A stretch of DNA of 64,000 nt from Candidatus Desulfatifera sulfidica (GTDB lineage Bacteria; Desulfobacterota; Desulfobulbia; Desulfobulbales; Desulfocapsaceae): positions 1-64,000 of the forward strand of contig JACNLK010000028.1 of assembly GCA_014381505.1 (NCBI GenBank). Direction: 5' to 3'. Within the stretch, counting starts at the first letter, position 1; each line of letters opens with the position of its first letter. The notes under the pieces were generated by a model. That model was given only the letters and a program-made list of their open reading frames with translations. It did no database searches and was not told the DNA's origin. Below, in pieces: positions 38,297 through 48,105 of this stretch. The translations under genes and the position numbers were made by a program.

Positions 38297-40117
38297 ATGA
38301 ATCAAACCCCTCCTGTTTACGACGAAAGCAAGATCAAGACTCTCAGCTCCCTTGAACATATCCGCAAGCGACCGGGCATGTATATTGGCCGTCTTGGCTC
38401 CGGCAGTCATCCCGATGACGGTATCTATATCCTTCTCAAAGAGGTTATTGATAATGCCGTTGATGAGTACATTATGGGTGCTGGAAAACGGGTCAATATC
38501 TCAACGACACAGGAGGGCTGGGTCTCGGTTCGGGATTTTGGTCGCGGTATTCCCCTGGGGAAGCTCGTTGATTGCGTTTCGACTATCAATACCGGTGCCA
38601 AGTACAATACCGATGTCTTTCAGTTTTCTGTGGGATTAAACGGGGTAGGGACCAAGGCGGTCAATGCCTTGTCCTGTGAATTTTGTGTTACTGCTTTTCG
38701 TGATGGGAAATTTGCTGCAGCCAAATTCGAGCGTGGCACCTTGATTAGCCAGGATCAGGGCGAGACTGGCGAGAAAAACGGGACGTTGATCGAGTTTCTA
38801 CCCGACCCGGAATTGTTCCCGAACTATGTCTTTGATGAAGTCTTCATTGACAAGCGTTTGTGGCGTTATGCCTATCTCAACGCTGGCCTGAAACTCTTTC
38901 TGGATAAGACCTGTTACCATTCTTCCAACGGTCTGCTCGATCTGCTGGACAAGGAGCTGGACAGCCAGAATATATACGAACCCATTTATTACCGTGATTC
39001 TACGCTTGAGTTCGCCTTTGCCCATTCCGATAGTTACAGCGATACGTATTACACCTTTGTTAATGGCACGTATACAAGTGAGGGTGGCACACATCTCTCG
39101 GCTTTTCGTGAGGGGATTCTGAAAGGTGTGAATGAGTTTTCCAACAAGAAATTTTCCGGTTCAGATGTTCGGGACGGAATTGTTGGTACCTTGGCAATCA
39201 AGATCAAAGACCCGATCTTTGAGTCGCAAACCAAGAACAAGCTCGGTAATACGGACGTACGGGCCTGGATTGTCAATCAGGTGAAAGACGCCGTGGCCGA
39301 GGCTCTGTACAAAAATAGCGTGACTGCTGATCTGATCCTTGAAAAGATCCAGCGCAATGAAAAGGTCCGTAAAGAGTTGCAGAGTGTGCGAAAGGAGGCC
39401 AAGGCCAAGGCCAGGAAGGTCGCCATTCGCATCCCCCAGCTCAAGGACTGCAAATACCATCCAGCCAAAGGCAAGCCTTCCCCGGATGGTCGCGAAAATA
39501 TGGTATTTATCACTGAGGGGCAGTCTGCGGCCGGTTCCATTGTGGCCTCCCGTGATCCCATGACCCAGGCTGTTTTTTCATTGAAAGGCAAGCCCATGAA
39601 TGTCCTTGGCCAGAAACTGGCTCTCCTCTATAAAAATGAGGAGATGTACTCGCTCATGCGGGCACTCGACATTGAGGATTCCATTTCCAATTTGCGCTTT
39701 GACAAGGTTATTCTGGCAACAGATGCTGATGTCGATGGTCTTCATATCCGTAATCTGTTGCTGACTTTCTTTCTGCATTACTTTGAACCATTGGTTAAAC
39801 TTGGTCACGTCTACATACTTGAGACGCCCATTTTTCGAGTTCGCAATAAAAAAGAGACCCACTATTGTTATACGGACAAGGAGAAGGTGACCGCCGTTAA
39901 AAAGATTGAGTCAGCTCGGGCGGGCAAGCCTGAGATGACGAGATTTAAAGGCCTTGGAGAGATCTCACCCAAAGAATTCAAGCAATTTATCGGCAATGAT
40001 ATACGTCTGAAACAGGTGAACATGGGGACAGTGAGTGAGGTGAGTAAGATCCTTGGCTTTTATATGGGGAAAAACACTCCGGAGCGGCGGCAATACATTA
40101 TGGAGAACCTGGTCTGA
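38297..40117 (+). CDS. parE: DNA topoisomerase IV subunit B (type IIA, Bacteroidetes-like)
   Basis: RKRPGMYIGRLG, EVIDNAVDEYIMG, TOPRIM FITEGQSAAGSIVASRDPMTQAVFSLKGKPMN, ATDADVDGLHIRNLLLTFFL, FKGLGEISPKEF. Confidence 0.9.
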   Translation: MNQTPPVYDESKIKTLSSLEHIRKRPGMYIGRLGSGSHPDDGIYILLKEVIDNAVDEYIMGAGKRVNISTTQEGWVSVRDFGRGIPLGKLVDCVSTINTGAKYNTDVFQFSVGLNGVGTKAVNALSCEFCVTAFRDGKFAAAKFERGTLISQDQGETGEKNGTLIEFLPDPELFPNYVFDEVFIDKRLWRYAYLNAGLKLFLDKTCYHSSNGLLDLLDKELDSQNIYEPIYYRDSTLEFAFAHSDSYSDTYYTFVNGTYTSEGGTHLSAFREGILKGVNEFSNKKFSGSDVRDGIVGTLAIKIKDPIFESQTKNKLGNTDVRAWIVNQVKDAVAEALYKNSVTADLILEKIQRNEKVRKELQSVRKEAKAKARKVAIRIPQLKDCKYHPAKGKPSPDGRENMVFITEGQSAAGSIVASRDPMTQAVFSLKGKPMNVLGQKLALLYKNEEMYSLMRALDIEDSISNLRFDKVILATDADVDGLHIRNLLLTFFLHYFEPLVKLGHVYILETPIFRVRNKKETHYCYTDKEKVTAVKKIESARAGKPEMTRFKGLGEISPKEFKQFIGNDIRLKQVNMGTVSEVSKILGFYMGKNTPERRQYIMENLV

Positions 40118-40118
40118 T

Positions 40119-42116
40119 ATGGATACTCAGTACGGCAGATTACAGCAACTCTTTGACCAGAACTTCGTTGAATATTCATCGTATGTTATTCGTGAGCGTG
40201 CTATTCCGGATATCAATGATGGCCTGAAACCCGTACAGCGGAGAATTTTGCAGACTCTCCATAATATGGACGATGGTCGTTTCCATAAGGTGGCAAACGT
40301 GGTCGGTGAGACCATGAAGCTTCATCCCCATGGCGATGCGTCAATTTTCTCGGCCTTAGTGAATCTGGCCAATAAAGAGTATCTTGTTGAGCGCCAGGGG
40401 AATTTTGGTAATATTTTTACCGGTGACCAGGCATCGGCTCCGCGTTATATCGAGTGTCGCTTGACTCCGTTGGCGCGTGAGATTTTGTTTAATAAGGATC
40501 TGACCGAATTTGTTGATTCTTATGACGCCCGTATGCTTGAACCTGTAACTCTACCTGCCAAATTGCCATTGATGCTCCTGCAGGGTGCAGATGGTATAGC
40601 CGTTGGCATGGCCACTAAAATCATGCCGCACAACTTCTGTGAATTGTTGGAAGCGCAAAAGAAAATTCTTCGTGGTGAGGAGATTATTCTTTATCCTGAT
40701 TTCCCCAAAAAGGGTTTTGTGGATGTCTCGCTTTATGATCATGGAAATGGAAAAATTCGCTGCCGGGCAAGAATTGAAGAGAAAAATGAGAAGACCATTC
40801 TCATTAAAGAAATTCCTCATACCACCACCACGCAATCGTTGATTGATTCCATTGAAAAGGCGGCCAAGTCCGGCAAAATCAAGATCATGTCGGTCAATGA
40901 CTACACGGCTGAAGAGGTGGAGCTGGAGATCAAGCTGGCCCGTGGAGTATACGCCAAGGAAACCATCGCGGCCCTTTATGCATTTACCGACTGCGAAGTT
41001 GCAATTAGCCCCAACTTGACCTTTATTCGCGATAACATGCCGCAGGTCTGGACGGTAGAAGAGGTACTTGAGCACAATACACATAAGTTACAGGCGGATT
41101 TAACCAAAGAACTTGAGATCAACCTGGATCGCTTACAGGAAAAGCTTCATGCTAAACTTCTGGAGCAGATATTTATCGAGGAGCGGCTCTATAAGGAAAT
41201 TGAAGAAGAAACCAGCTATAAGGCGGTATCGACCCGGGTCATGAAATCGCTCCTGCCCTTTGTTGACCAATTGCCACGTGCTGTGAGTAAGGAAGATATT
41301 GAGCGATTACTGGAGATTCGCATCAAACGAATCTCCAGGTACGATATCAATCGTCAACAAAAGGAAGTCAAGGGGGTTCGCAGGGATATCAAGGTGATTA
41401 AAAATCACCTGAAAGATATGGTCGGTTTTACGATCAATTATATTGACGATCTGCTTGGGCGCTATGGTAAATTTTATCCACGGCGCACTGAAATTCGTGA
41501 GTTCCAGGAGGTTGTAGCCCGCAAGGTGGCACTCGCTAACCTCGTTGTTGGTTACAATCGCGAAACTGGTTTTCTTGGACACCAGATTAAGGCTGAAAAT
41601 GAAAAGAACGATTTCAGTATCAGCTGCTCTGAGTATGATCGACTGCTTATTATCGACAGTAATGGGGTATACAAGGTGACCTCGGTTAGTGACAAGGTCT
41701 TTGTGGGCCATGATCTGGCCTGGGTGGGGAAGATGCAAAAGGGTTTGATCTTTAATGTCATCTACCGTGACGGTAAAGAGAATATCTGCTATGCCAAGCG
41801 CTTTACCTCACCCAAATTTATCCTTGATAAGGAATATCGTTTGTTTGACGAGCACAAACGATCGCAGATTCTACTCCTGCTTTTGGGTGAGGGACGGAGC
41901 GCGCATATTAATCTGGTGCCATCTCCCCGTGCCAAGAGCAATATGCTTGAAGTCTACTTTGATGAACATCTCTTGAAGGGACCAGCAGCCAAGGGGAAGC
42001 GAATTTCACCACGATCAGTTCGACGCGTGACTGATTCAACCGGTAAAGCTCCACCGAAACAGAAGCAGGTGCTTACTTTGCCGGGGCTGGACGGTGGACA
42101 GAACAAGGACAAGTAA
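40119..42116 (+). CDS. parC: DNA topoisomerase IV subunit A (type IIA, Bacteroidetes-like)
   Basis: [35 protein letters not shown], catalytic Tyr in [17 protein letters not shown] 2 bp after the parE stop. Confidence 0.9.
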   Translation: MDTQYGRLQQLFDQNFVEYSSYVIRERAIPDINDGLKPVQRRILQTLHNMDDGRFHKVANVVGETMKLHPHGDASIFSALVNLANKEYLVERQGNFGNIFTGDQASAPRYIECRLTPLAREILFNKDLTEFVDSYDARMLEPVTLPAKLPLMLLQGADGIAVGMATKIMPHNFCELLEAQKKILRGEEIILYPDFPKKGFVDVSLYDHGNGKIRCRARIEEKNEKTILIKEIPHTTTTQSLIDSIEKAAKSGKIKIMSVNDYTAEEVELEIKLARGVYAKETIAALYAFTDCEVAISPNLTFIRDNMPQVWTVEEVLEHNTHKLQADLTKELEINLDRLQEKLHAKLLEQIFIEERLYKEIEEETSYKAVSTRVMKSLLPFVDQLPRAVSKEDIERLLEIRIKRISRYDINRQQKEVKGVRRDIKVIKNHLKDMVGFTINYIDDLLGRYGKFYPRRTEIREFQEVVARKVALANLVVGYNRETGFLGHQIKAENEKNDFSISCSEYDRLLIIDSNGVYKVTSVSDKVFVGHDLAWVGKMQKGLIFNVIYRDGKENICYAKRFTSPKFILDKEYRLFDEHKRSQILLLLLGEGRSAHINLVPSPRAKSNMLEVYFDEHLLKGPAAKGKRISPRSVRRVTDSTGKAPPKQKQVLTLPGLDGGQNKDK

Positions 42117-42236
42117 GTTTCTCTTCTTATCTGTCAAAGGGTGTGCAGTTTGCGGATATGATGCCTGACGTGTTAATGAATTATTCCGCAAGGACTGTGG
42201 CTTTTTCGAAATATATTGAACGAAATGACCAAATTT

Positions 42237-42890
42237 TCAAAGCACCACCAAGCTGTTCACAAACTCGCTCATGTCATGTAGGATTTTGTCGTAGTCGTCC
42301 AGGCTCAGGCCAGCGCCCAGAGCGACATTTCGAGCCATGTCGGCAGTAAGAAAATCACCTGGTCCGTGGGCGTCGGCATTAATGCAGAGCTTTGCGCCTG
42401 TTTCCAAGGCTATCCTGGCCACATGACCATTGGTCAGTGAATGGCCTTTTCGCCCTGACAGCTCAAGAAAAATATCTTTTTCTGCAGCCAGGGCGGCATC
42501 ATCAACAGTAATCAAGCCAGGGTGAGAGAGTATGTCGACATGAGCTTCAATGGCGGCACGATTAGTGCCTTGTTGAACTGGTTCAACCACTGTCTCGCCG
42601 TGGACAACCACTACTTGGGCACCTAGCTCACGGGCTTTTCGGGTCTGATCAGCAATTAATGCCGGTGGAACGTGGGTGAGTTCAATACCTGCGATCAATC
42701 GTGTCCGGGAATGGGGATTTAAGTCACGCGCCGCCTGCAATATACGAGGAATAATGAAGTCCATATTTGAGCTGTCTGCATGATCCGTAATTGCCACAGC
42801 ATCATAGCCCAACACCTCAACTCTTCGGAGATGCTCGGCTGGTACGAGGGCACCATCGCTGAAAAAGGTGTGGGTGTGTAGATCGATCAT
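42237..42890 (-). CDS. PHP-domain phosphatase/phosphoesterase
   Basis: MIDLHTHTFFSDGALVPAEHLRRVEVLGYDAVAITDHADSSN; NADAHGP. Confidence 0.9.
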   Translation of the reverse strand: MIDLHTHTFFSDGALVPAEHLRRVEVLGYDAVAITDHADSSNMDFIIPRILQAARDLNPHSRTRLIAGIELTHVPPALIADQTRKARELGAQVVVVHGETVVEPVQQGTNRAAIEAHVDILSHPGLITVDDAALAAEKDIFLELSGRKGHSLTNGHVARIALETGAKLCINADAHGPGDFLTADMARNVALGAGLSLDDYDKILHDMSEFVNSLVVL

Positions 42891-42906
42891 ACTTTTGCTC
42901 CTATTG

Positions 42907-44259
42907 TTATTCTGCTGGCAGTTTGCCCCTCAGGGAATGGGGGCCACCGTGATCTATTTTGACTTGAAGGAGGTCGCCGGGGTGACAGGGGGGGAGATTT
43001 GAGTCGTTGACATGGACGATATGGTTGGAACCCGTGCGCCCGGCCAGCCCCTCATCACTTATTTTTTCAATCATGATTTCTACAGTTTGATCGATAAAGG
43101 ACTGGTTGTGTTCCAGGCTGATTTCATCCTGGCGTTTTTGGAAACGTTGCAGGCGGCGGGTCTTCAGATCTTCCTCAACCTTGTTGTCGAATGCAGACGA
43201 ACGGGTACCGGGACGATCGGAATATTTAAAGGAGAAAGAACCATGAAAGCGGACTGTCTCCAGCAGATCCATGGTCTGCTCAAAGTCCTCATCGGTTTCA
43301 CCGGGGAAACCAACGATCATATCAGTGGAAAGGGAAATGTCGGAACAATAGCTCCGTAGGCCAGCAACACGATCCAGGTAGAGTTCACGTGTATATTTAC
43401 GGTTCATCTGTTTAAGAACAGCGTTGGAGCCTGATTGTACCGGTAAATGAAAGTGATGACAGAGGATGTCAATCTCACTAAAACATCGCATCAGATCGTC
43501 ACTGAGATCTTTGGGGTTGGATGTGGTGAATCGAAGCCGCTTGAGTCCATTAAGCTGAGATATCTCGCGCAGGAGCAGGGAGAAGGGGTAGGGGGAACCG
43601 TCTTCAGTCACTGAATTGGTTTGACCAAATGAATTAACGTTCTGGCCAAGAAGCGTGATCTCTTTGATTCCGGCATCAACCAGTGCCTGAGCTTCAGCGA
43701 CAATGTCTTTGACTTTTCGTGATATCTCGCGACCTCTTGTGTGTGGAACAACGCAGTAGCTGCAAAAGTTATTGCAACCCTGCATGATGGTCAGAAATTT
43801 ACGAAAAGGTCGATCCTGCTCGTCACTGAAAGTGGGGATGACAGGGATATAAGCCGGGATTTCGTAGTCAGGGGATAGTCCTGTGGCAATTCGGCCAGCT
43901 TGGTCAAGATTATCCAGCAGGGTAGTAAGTTGGTAGATATTCTGGGTCCCCAGAACCAAATCAACATGGGGCATTCGTTCCATGAGGCGAGCACCTTCCT
44001 GCTCAGCAACACAACCAGCGACACATATCCGCATGGAAGGGCGACGCTTTCTGACATTACGCAGCATACCAAGCAGGCTCATGACTTTTTGCTCGGCCTT
44101 GGCTCGGATTGAGCACGTATTCAGGATCACCAGATCGCTGGTCTCCATGTCCATGGATTCCACATAACCTTTTTCCGAGAGGGTCTGGGCCATAATCTCT
44201 GAATCACGGGAGTTCATCTGGCAACCAAAGGTTTTGATAAAGAAAGAGGGATGACTCAT
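42907..44259 (-). CDS. miaB: tRNA-2-methylthio-N6-dimethylallyladenosine synthase
   Basis: FFIKTFGCQMNSRDSEIM, VILNTCSIRAKAEQKV, CVAEQEG, IMQGCNNFCSYCVVPHTRGRE, TRAM-like C-terminus. Confidence 0.95.
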   Translation of the reverse strand: MSHPSFFIKTFGCQMNSRDSEIMAQTLSEKGYVESMDMETSDLVILNTCSIRAKAEQKVMSLLGMLRNVRKRRPSMRICVAGCVAEQEGARLMERMPHVDLVLGTQNIYQLTTLLDNLDQAGRIATGLSPDYEIPAYIPVIPTFSDEQDRPFRKFLTIMQGCNNFCSYCVVPHTRGREISRKVKDIVAEAQALVDAGIKEITLLGQNVNSFGQTNSVTEDGSPYPFSLLLREISQLNGLKRLRFTTSNPKDLSDDLMRCFSEIDILCHHFHLPVQSGSNAVLKQMNRKYTRELYLDRVAGLRSYCSDISLSTDMIVGFPGETDEDFEQTMDLLETVRFHGSFSFKYSDRPGTRSSAFDNKVEEDLKTRRLQRFQKRQDEISLEHNQSFIDQTVEIMIEKISDEGLAGRTGSNHIVHVNDSNLPPCHPGDLLQVKIDHGGPHSLRGKLPAE

Positions 44260-44269
44260 TGTGTTGATA

Positions 44270-44488
44270 TCAGGATGGAAGGTGGTGGTATCTGCTGATT
44301 CGTGGAGCAAGGTCTGTCAGCAGGGCATAGAGTTCTTTCTCCAGCATGGGCGGGTAACGCAGGAGTACTGTTCCGCCATGTCCATTGACACTGGAGAGCA
44401 TCACCAGACCATCATAACCTTCCAAAATAAACTTGAGGAAATGAAAGCGGTCAGATGCAATATTAAGGTGGAGTCTTGATAGGCGCAT
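44270..44488 (-). CDS. Small protein upstream of miaB, DUF4911-like
   Basis: 72 aa, HFLKFILEGYDGLVMLSSVNGHGGTVLLRYPPMLEKELYALL; same strand and tight spacing with miaB. Confidence 0.5.
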   Translation of the reverse strand: MRLSRLHLNIASDRFHFLKFILEGYDGLVMLSSVNGHGGTVLLRYPPMLEKELYALLTDLAPRISRYHHLPS

Positions 44489-44508
44489 TAGTGCGAAACT
44501 TTAGAGGC

Positions 44509-45954
44509 TTACACCGAAAGACTAGAGTCTACATCAGACATCTGGTCTTTCCGGGCCAAGAGCAGCGGGGCGACAACCTCCTGGACATACTCTTCGGTCT
44601 GAGCTCCTGCGCGGCCTGTAAACTGAGTGTAATCACCAACCAGGGCCTGGATTTCATTGCTGCTGAAGGGGATACGGTCGTCATTGGCCAGTCTTTGGAG
44701 CAGGTCGTTGTCCAGACCTTCTTCCTTGACAATACGCCCGGCATCCAGTGAGTGCTCCTTGATGACTTCGTGCATGTCCTGGCGACTTTCACCCTTGGCA
44801 ACGGCCTCCATGAGGATTTTCTCAGTGGACATGAAGGGTAATTCCATGCGCAGGTGACGCTCAATTTGTTTCGGAAAAACAACCATTCCTGAGGTAATGT
44901 TAACGTAAAGCTTCAGGATGGCATCGCTAAGCAAAAAGGCCTGAGGAATATCCATGCGGCGAATGGCAGAATCGTCAAGGGTTCGTTCAAACCATTGGTT
45001 GCTAAAGGTTGCGGCAAAGTTAGCAGGTAGCCCCATGAGTTTACGAGCCAATCCGGTCATGCGTTCTGAGCGCATGGGGTTCCGTTTGTAAGCCATGGCT
45101 GAGGAACCGGTCTGTTTTTTGGCAAAGGGCTCCTCTTGCACCTTGAGATTGGAAAGCAATCTGAGATCCACGGCAAATTTATGTGCGGATGCAGCTATTC
45201 CAGCTAAGGTTTCGGCAAGTTTCGTGTCAAGTTTGCGAGGGTAGGTTTGACCAGTAACCGCAAAAGGCTCATTGAACCCAAGTTTTTGAGCTACTAATTG
45301 ATCAAGTTGGCGAACTTTTTCATTGTCTCCATTGAACAATTCAACAAAGGTTGCCTGGGTGCCGACAGTGCCCTTGGCCCCGCGAGCTTTATACTGGCTT
45401 TCAAGCTGCTCAAGGTACTCCAGATCCATTATAAGATCTTGTATATAAAGGGTATTACGCTTGCCAACAGTGGTGGGCTGGGCTGGTTGATAATGGGTAA
45501 AGCCAAGCGTTGGGAGGTCCTTGTGCTTTAAGGAAAACTCTGAGAGATTCTTGATGACCTGGAGTAATCCGTTGCGAACAAGCTTGATGCCATTCACCTG
45601 ATTAATCAGGTCAGTATTGCAGACTACGAACTGAGAAGTAGCTCCCAGGTGAATAATTGGCTCAGCAGTTGGGCATTTGGTTCCAAATTCAAACACATGG
45701 GCCATAACATCGTGGCGAATCTCTTTCTCTTTGGCCGCAGCCAGGTCAAAGTCGATATTATCGACATTGGCCCGCATCTCAGCAATCATCTCAGGCCTAA
45801 TAATATCGGTAAGGCCAAGCTCGTACTGAGCCTCGGCAAGAGCCACCCAGCAACGGCGCCAGGTTGAAAAGCGGGTTTGATCAGAAAAAATTTCCTGCAT
45901 TTCACGACTTGTGTATCGGCTAACAAGTGGTTCCTGGTAAATCTCTCGAGACAT
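44509..45954 (-). CDS. purB: Adenylosuccinate lyase
   Basis: YTSREMQEIFSDQTRFSTWRRCWVALAEAQ, GATSQFVVCNTD, TVGKRNTLYIQDL, SSAMAYKRNPMRSERMTGLAR. Confidence 0.93.
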   Translation of the reverse strand: MSREIYQEPLVSRYTSREMQEIFSDQTRFSTWRRCWVALAEAQYELGLTDIIRPEMIAEMRANVDNIDFDLAAAKEKEIRHDVMAHVFEFGTKCPTAEPIIHLGATSQFVVCNTDLINQVNGIKLVRNGLLQVIKNLSEFSLKHKDLPTLGFTHYQPAQPTTVGKRNTLYIQDLIMDLEYLEQLESQYKARGAKGTVGTQATFVELFNGDNEKVRQLDQLVAQKLGFNEPFAVTGQTYPRKLDTKLAETLAGIAASAHKFAVDLRLLSNLKVQEEPFAKKQTGSSAMAYKRNPMRSERMTGLARKLMGLPANFAATFSNQWFERTLDDSAIRRMDIPQAFLLSDAILKLYVNITSGMVVFPKQIERHLRMELPFMSTEKILMEAVAKGESRQDMHEVIKEHSLDAGRIVKEEGLDNDLLQRLANDDRIPFSSNEIQALVGDYTQFTGRAGAQTEEYVQEVVAPLLLARKDQMSDVDSSLSV

Positions 45955-46228
45955 CTTTTAACTCCAGCTACGAATGAAATATTTGCGGTGCAAGTGGGCA
46001 ACCGTATTGTTGAGTCAATCCTGAGCGCAACATAAACCATCCAGGCAAAAATCAAACGCTTTTTTTGCCTGGAGAAAGGACTTGCTGGGTGTCGATAACG
46101 GTGAGTTTCAAATCAAGGATATTGCGCAATCAATAATGACCCAGGCAGGGATTCAGCCAGGGGCAGTGCAAAACGAGGGTTTGTAGCCAGAAAGGCCCCG
46201 GACACCTTTCTTTATCAACAAGCACACA

Positions 46229-46256
46229 ATGTCGCATAATGTATATTATGTTAATT
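46229..46256 (+). other. dif: Candidate XerC/XerD chromosome dimer resolution site (dif)
   Basis: ATGTCGCATAA-TGTATA-TTATGTTAATT versus E. coli dif GGTGCGCATAA-TGTATA-TTATGTTAAAT: central 6 bp identical, putative XerD arm 10/11, inner XerC arm 7/11. Confidence 0.9.
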
Positions 46257-46262
46257 TGTTAT

Positions 46263-48053
46263 TTATTCCGAAAGGACGGGTGGTTGCTCGGACACTTTGA
46301 TATCTTCTGCCCTGACGTCCCAGGTTTCTTTGCCGCGAAATCGGTTTAACGTTGGAGCGTAGACCATACTGGCCTCGTCTCCTGTGACAATCTCATCACA
46401 GCGTCGACCTAAGCGAAAGCCAATTCCACGGAGTGGTTGACTGTTGTTTTTTCTATCTAATGTGAGTTGCAGATGTTCGTTGTTGGCACCTACAGTTCGT
46501 AATTGGCGTACGGTTACATTTGGATCGCGAAAAATCGGCTGAGGATTGCCTTGCCCATGAGGTTCCAGGAGTTGCAGGTCTTGGAGTCTTTCGATTACAA
46601 AGAGATTTCCGACTGTGATTTCTGCATCTATTGTGACTGATCGTATCGGTGAGGCATGGGATGCCTGCCTCCCAATTGCATCGCTTAACGCGATCGTAAA
46701 ACTTGCATAATTCCCAGCATCAATGGTCATTCCTGCTGCCATGCTGTGCCCTCCAAAACGCAGCAGCCACTCACTGCACTCCGTAAGGGCCTGGTGCAAA
46801 TCAATCCCCGGAACACTACGACCTGAGCCCACCAGTAATCTCTTTTCGCCTTGCCTATCCAATTGCTCACTGAAGATGATTGTTGGTTTGTTAAATTGAT
46901 CGACCAGTCTTGATGCGGCAATTCCTATGACTCCCACGTGGAAATCTCCGCAAGCCATGACAACCGCGCGGTCTTCTGCCTGCCCCGTCTGGCTCTTTAG
47001 GGCATTAATCTGGACAGATTCTCCGAGATCCTTGCGCGTTGAATTGAGTTGTTCCAGCTTTTTTGACAACAGCCTTGCCCTGGCAGTGTTGTTGGCCAGC
47101 AGTAAACTCAGTGCAACGAGTGGCTGGCCCAAACGTCCGGCAGCGTTTAATCTTGGGGCAAGTGCAAATGATATATCCTCTCCCCTGATCCTGGTATCCA
47201 GCAATCCGGCCTTGTCAAGTAATGCCCGGATTCCCGGACGTTCACCCTTGCGGATAACCTCAAGCCCCGCCTTGACCATTATCCGGTTCACCCCTGTCAG
47301 TGGCACAAGATCTGCTACTGTGCCCAAGGCCACTAGGTCCAGTAGTATCTTAAGATTTGGGGGAGTCTGGCTGTGATAAAATCCAATGGATGTCAAATGC
47401 GAGCGCAATCCCATTACCAGGTAAAAAGCAACCCCAACACCAGCCAGATTTTTATCAGGAAAGTTGCATTGCTCCTGCTTGGGATTAAGAATAGCATCGG
47501 CAGAAACCGGAGATTGAGGTGGCTGGTGATGGTCGCTGACTATGACTCTAAATCCGAGCTCCCGGGCCCTGGTGATTTCTTCATGAGCTGAGATTCCGTT
47601 ATCTACGGTGACCAGAATCTTTGTCTCTGATCGCATTTCAGCTGCGTATTGCTCAAGCCCGGCAATATTAAGCCCGTATCCCTCTCTAAGTCTGTTCGGG
47701 ATGTGATGCCGTACGTCCCAGCCGTGCCCTGTCAGAAAGTCCACCAAAAGAGCCGTCCCTGTTACCCCGTCTGCATCATAATCTCCCCAGACCAGGACTT
47801 CCTGATTGTTCTGAAGCCCCTCACTGAGTATTTGAACTGCATGATCCATACCTGACATGAGGAATGGTCCCGGCAGGTCTGCCAGTTGCGGGCCGAGAAA
47901 GCTTATTACCTTTGATCGCTCACTGATTCCCCGTTTGTGAAGGATCTCCAGCACCAGCTTATCAATTTTGAGCTCAGCACATAATTTCTGAATCTGGACA
48001 GAGCTCTCATGATCAATTTGATCCGGCTGTACCCATTTTGTATTCTTGCTCAT
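46263..48053 (-). CDS. recJ: Single-stranded-DNA-specific exonuclease RecJ
   Basis: VLVWGDYDADGVTGTALLVDFL, ILVTVDNGISAHEEI, VSDHHQPP, GVGVAFYLVMGL, LAPRLNAAGRLGQP, RFGGHSMAAGMTI. Confidence 0.96.
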   Translation of the reverse strand: MSKNTKWVQPDQIDHESSVQIQKLCAELKIDKLVLEILHKRGISERSKVISFLGPQLADLPGPFLMSGMDHAVQILSEGLQNNQEVLVWGDYDADGVTGTALLVDFLTGHGWDVRHHIPNRLREGYGLNIAGLEQYAAEMRSETKILVTVDNGISAHEEITRARELGFRVIVSDHHQPPQSPVSADAILNPKQEQCNFPDKNLAGVGVAFYLVMGLRSHLTSIGFYHSQTPPNLKILLDLVALGTVADLVPLTGVNRIMVKAGLEVIRKGERPGIRALLDKAGLLDTRIRGEDISFALAPRLNAAGRLGQPLVALSLLLANNTARARLLSKKLEQLNSTRKDLGESVQINALKSQTGQAEDRAVVMACGDFHVGVIGIAASRLVDQFNKPTIIFSEQLDRQGEKRLLVGSGRSVPGIDLHQALTECSEWLLRFGGHSMAAGMTIDAGNYASFTIALSDAIGRQASHASPIRSVTIDAEITVGNLFVIERLQDLQLLEPHGQGNPQPIFRDPNVTVRQLRTVGANNEHLQLTLDRKNNSQPLRGIGFRLGRRCDEIVTGDEASMVYAPTLNRFRGKETWDVRAEDIKVSEQPPVLSE

Positions 48054-48105
48054 TGGTTAATGTTGCCTGTTAATTAAGTGGTGCAAGTGGTTGTATATTC
48101 GTTTT

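Noticed and set aside
41307-41738. 143-aa minus ORF antisense to parC
   Set aside because: Antisense to a confident CDS with no independent start/RBS or domain evidence.
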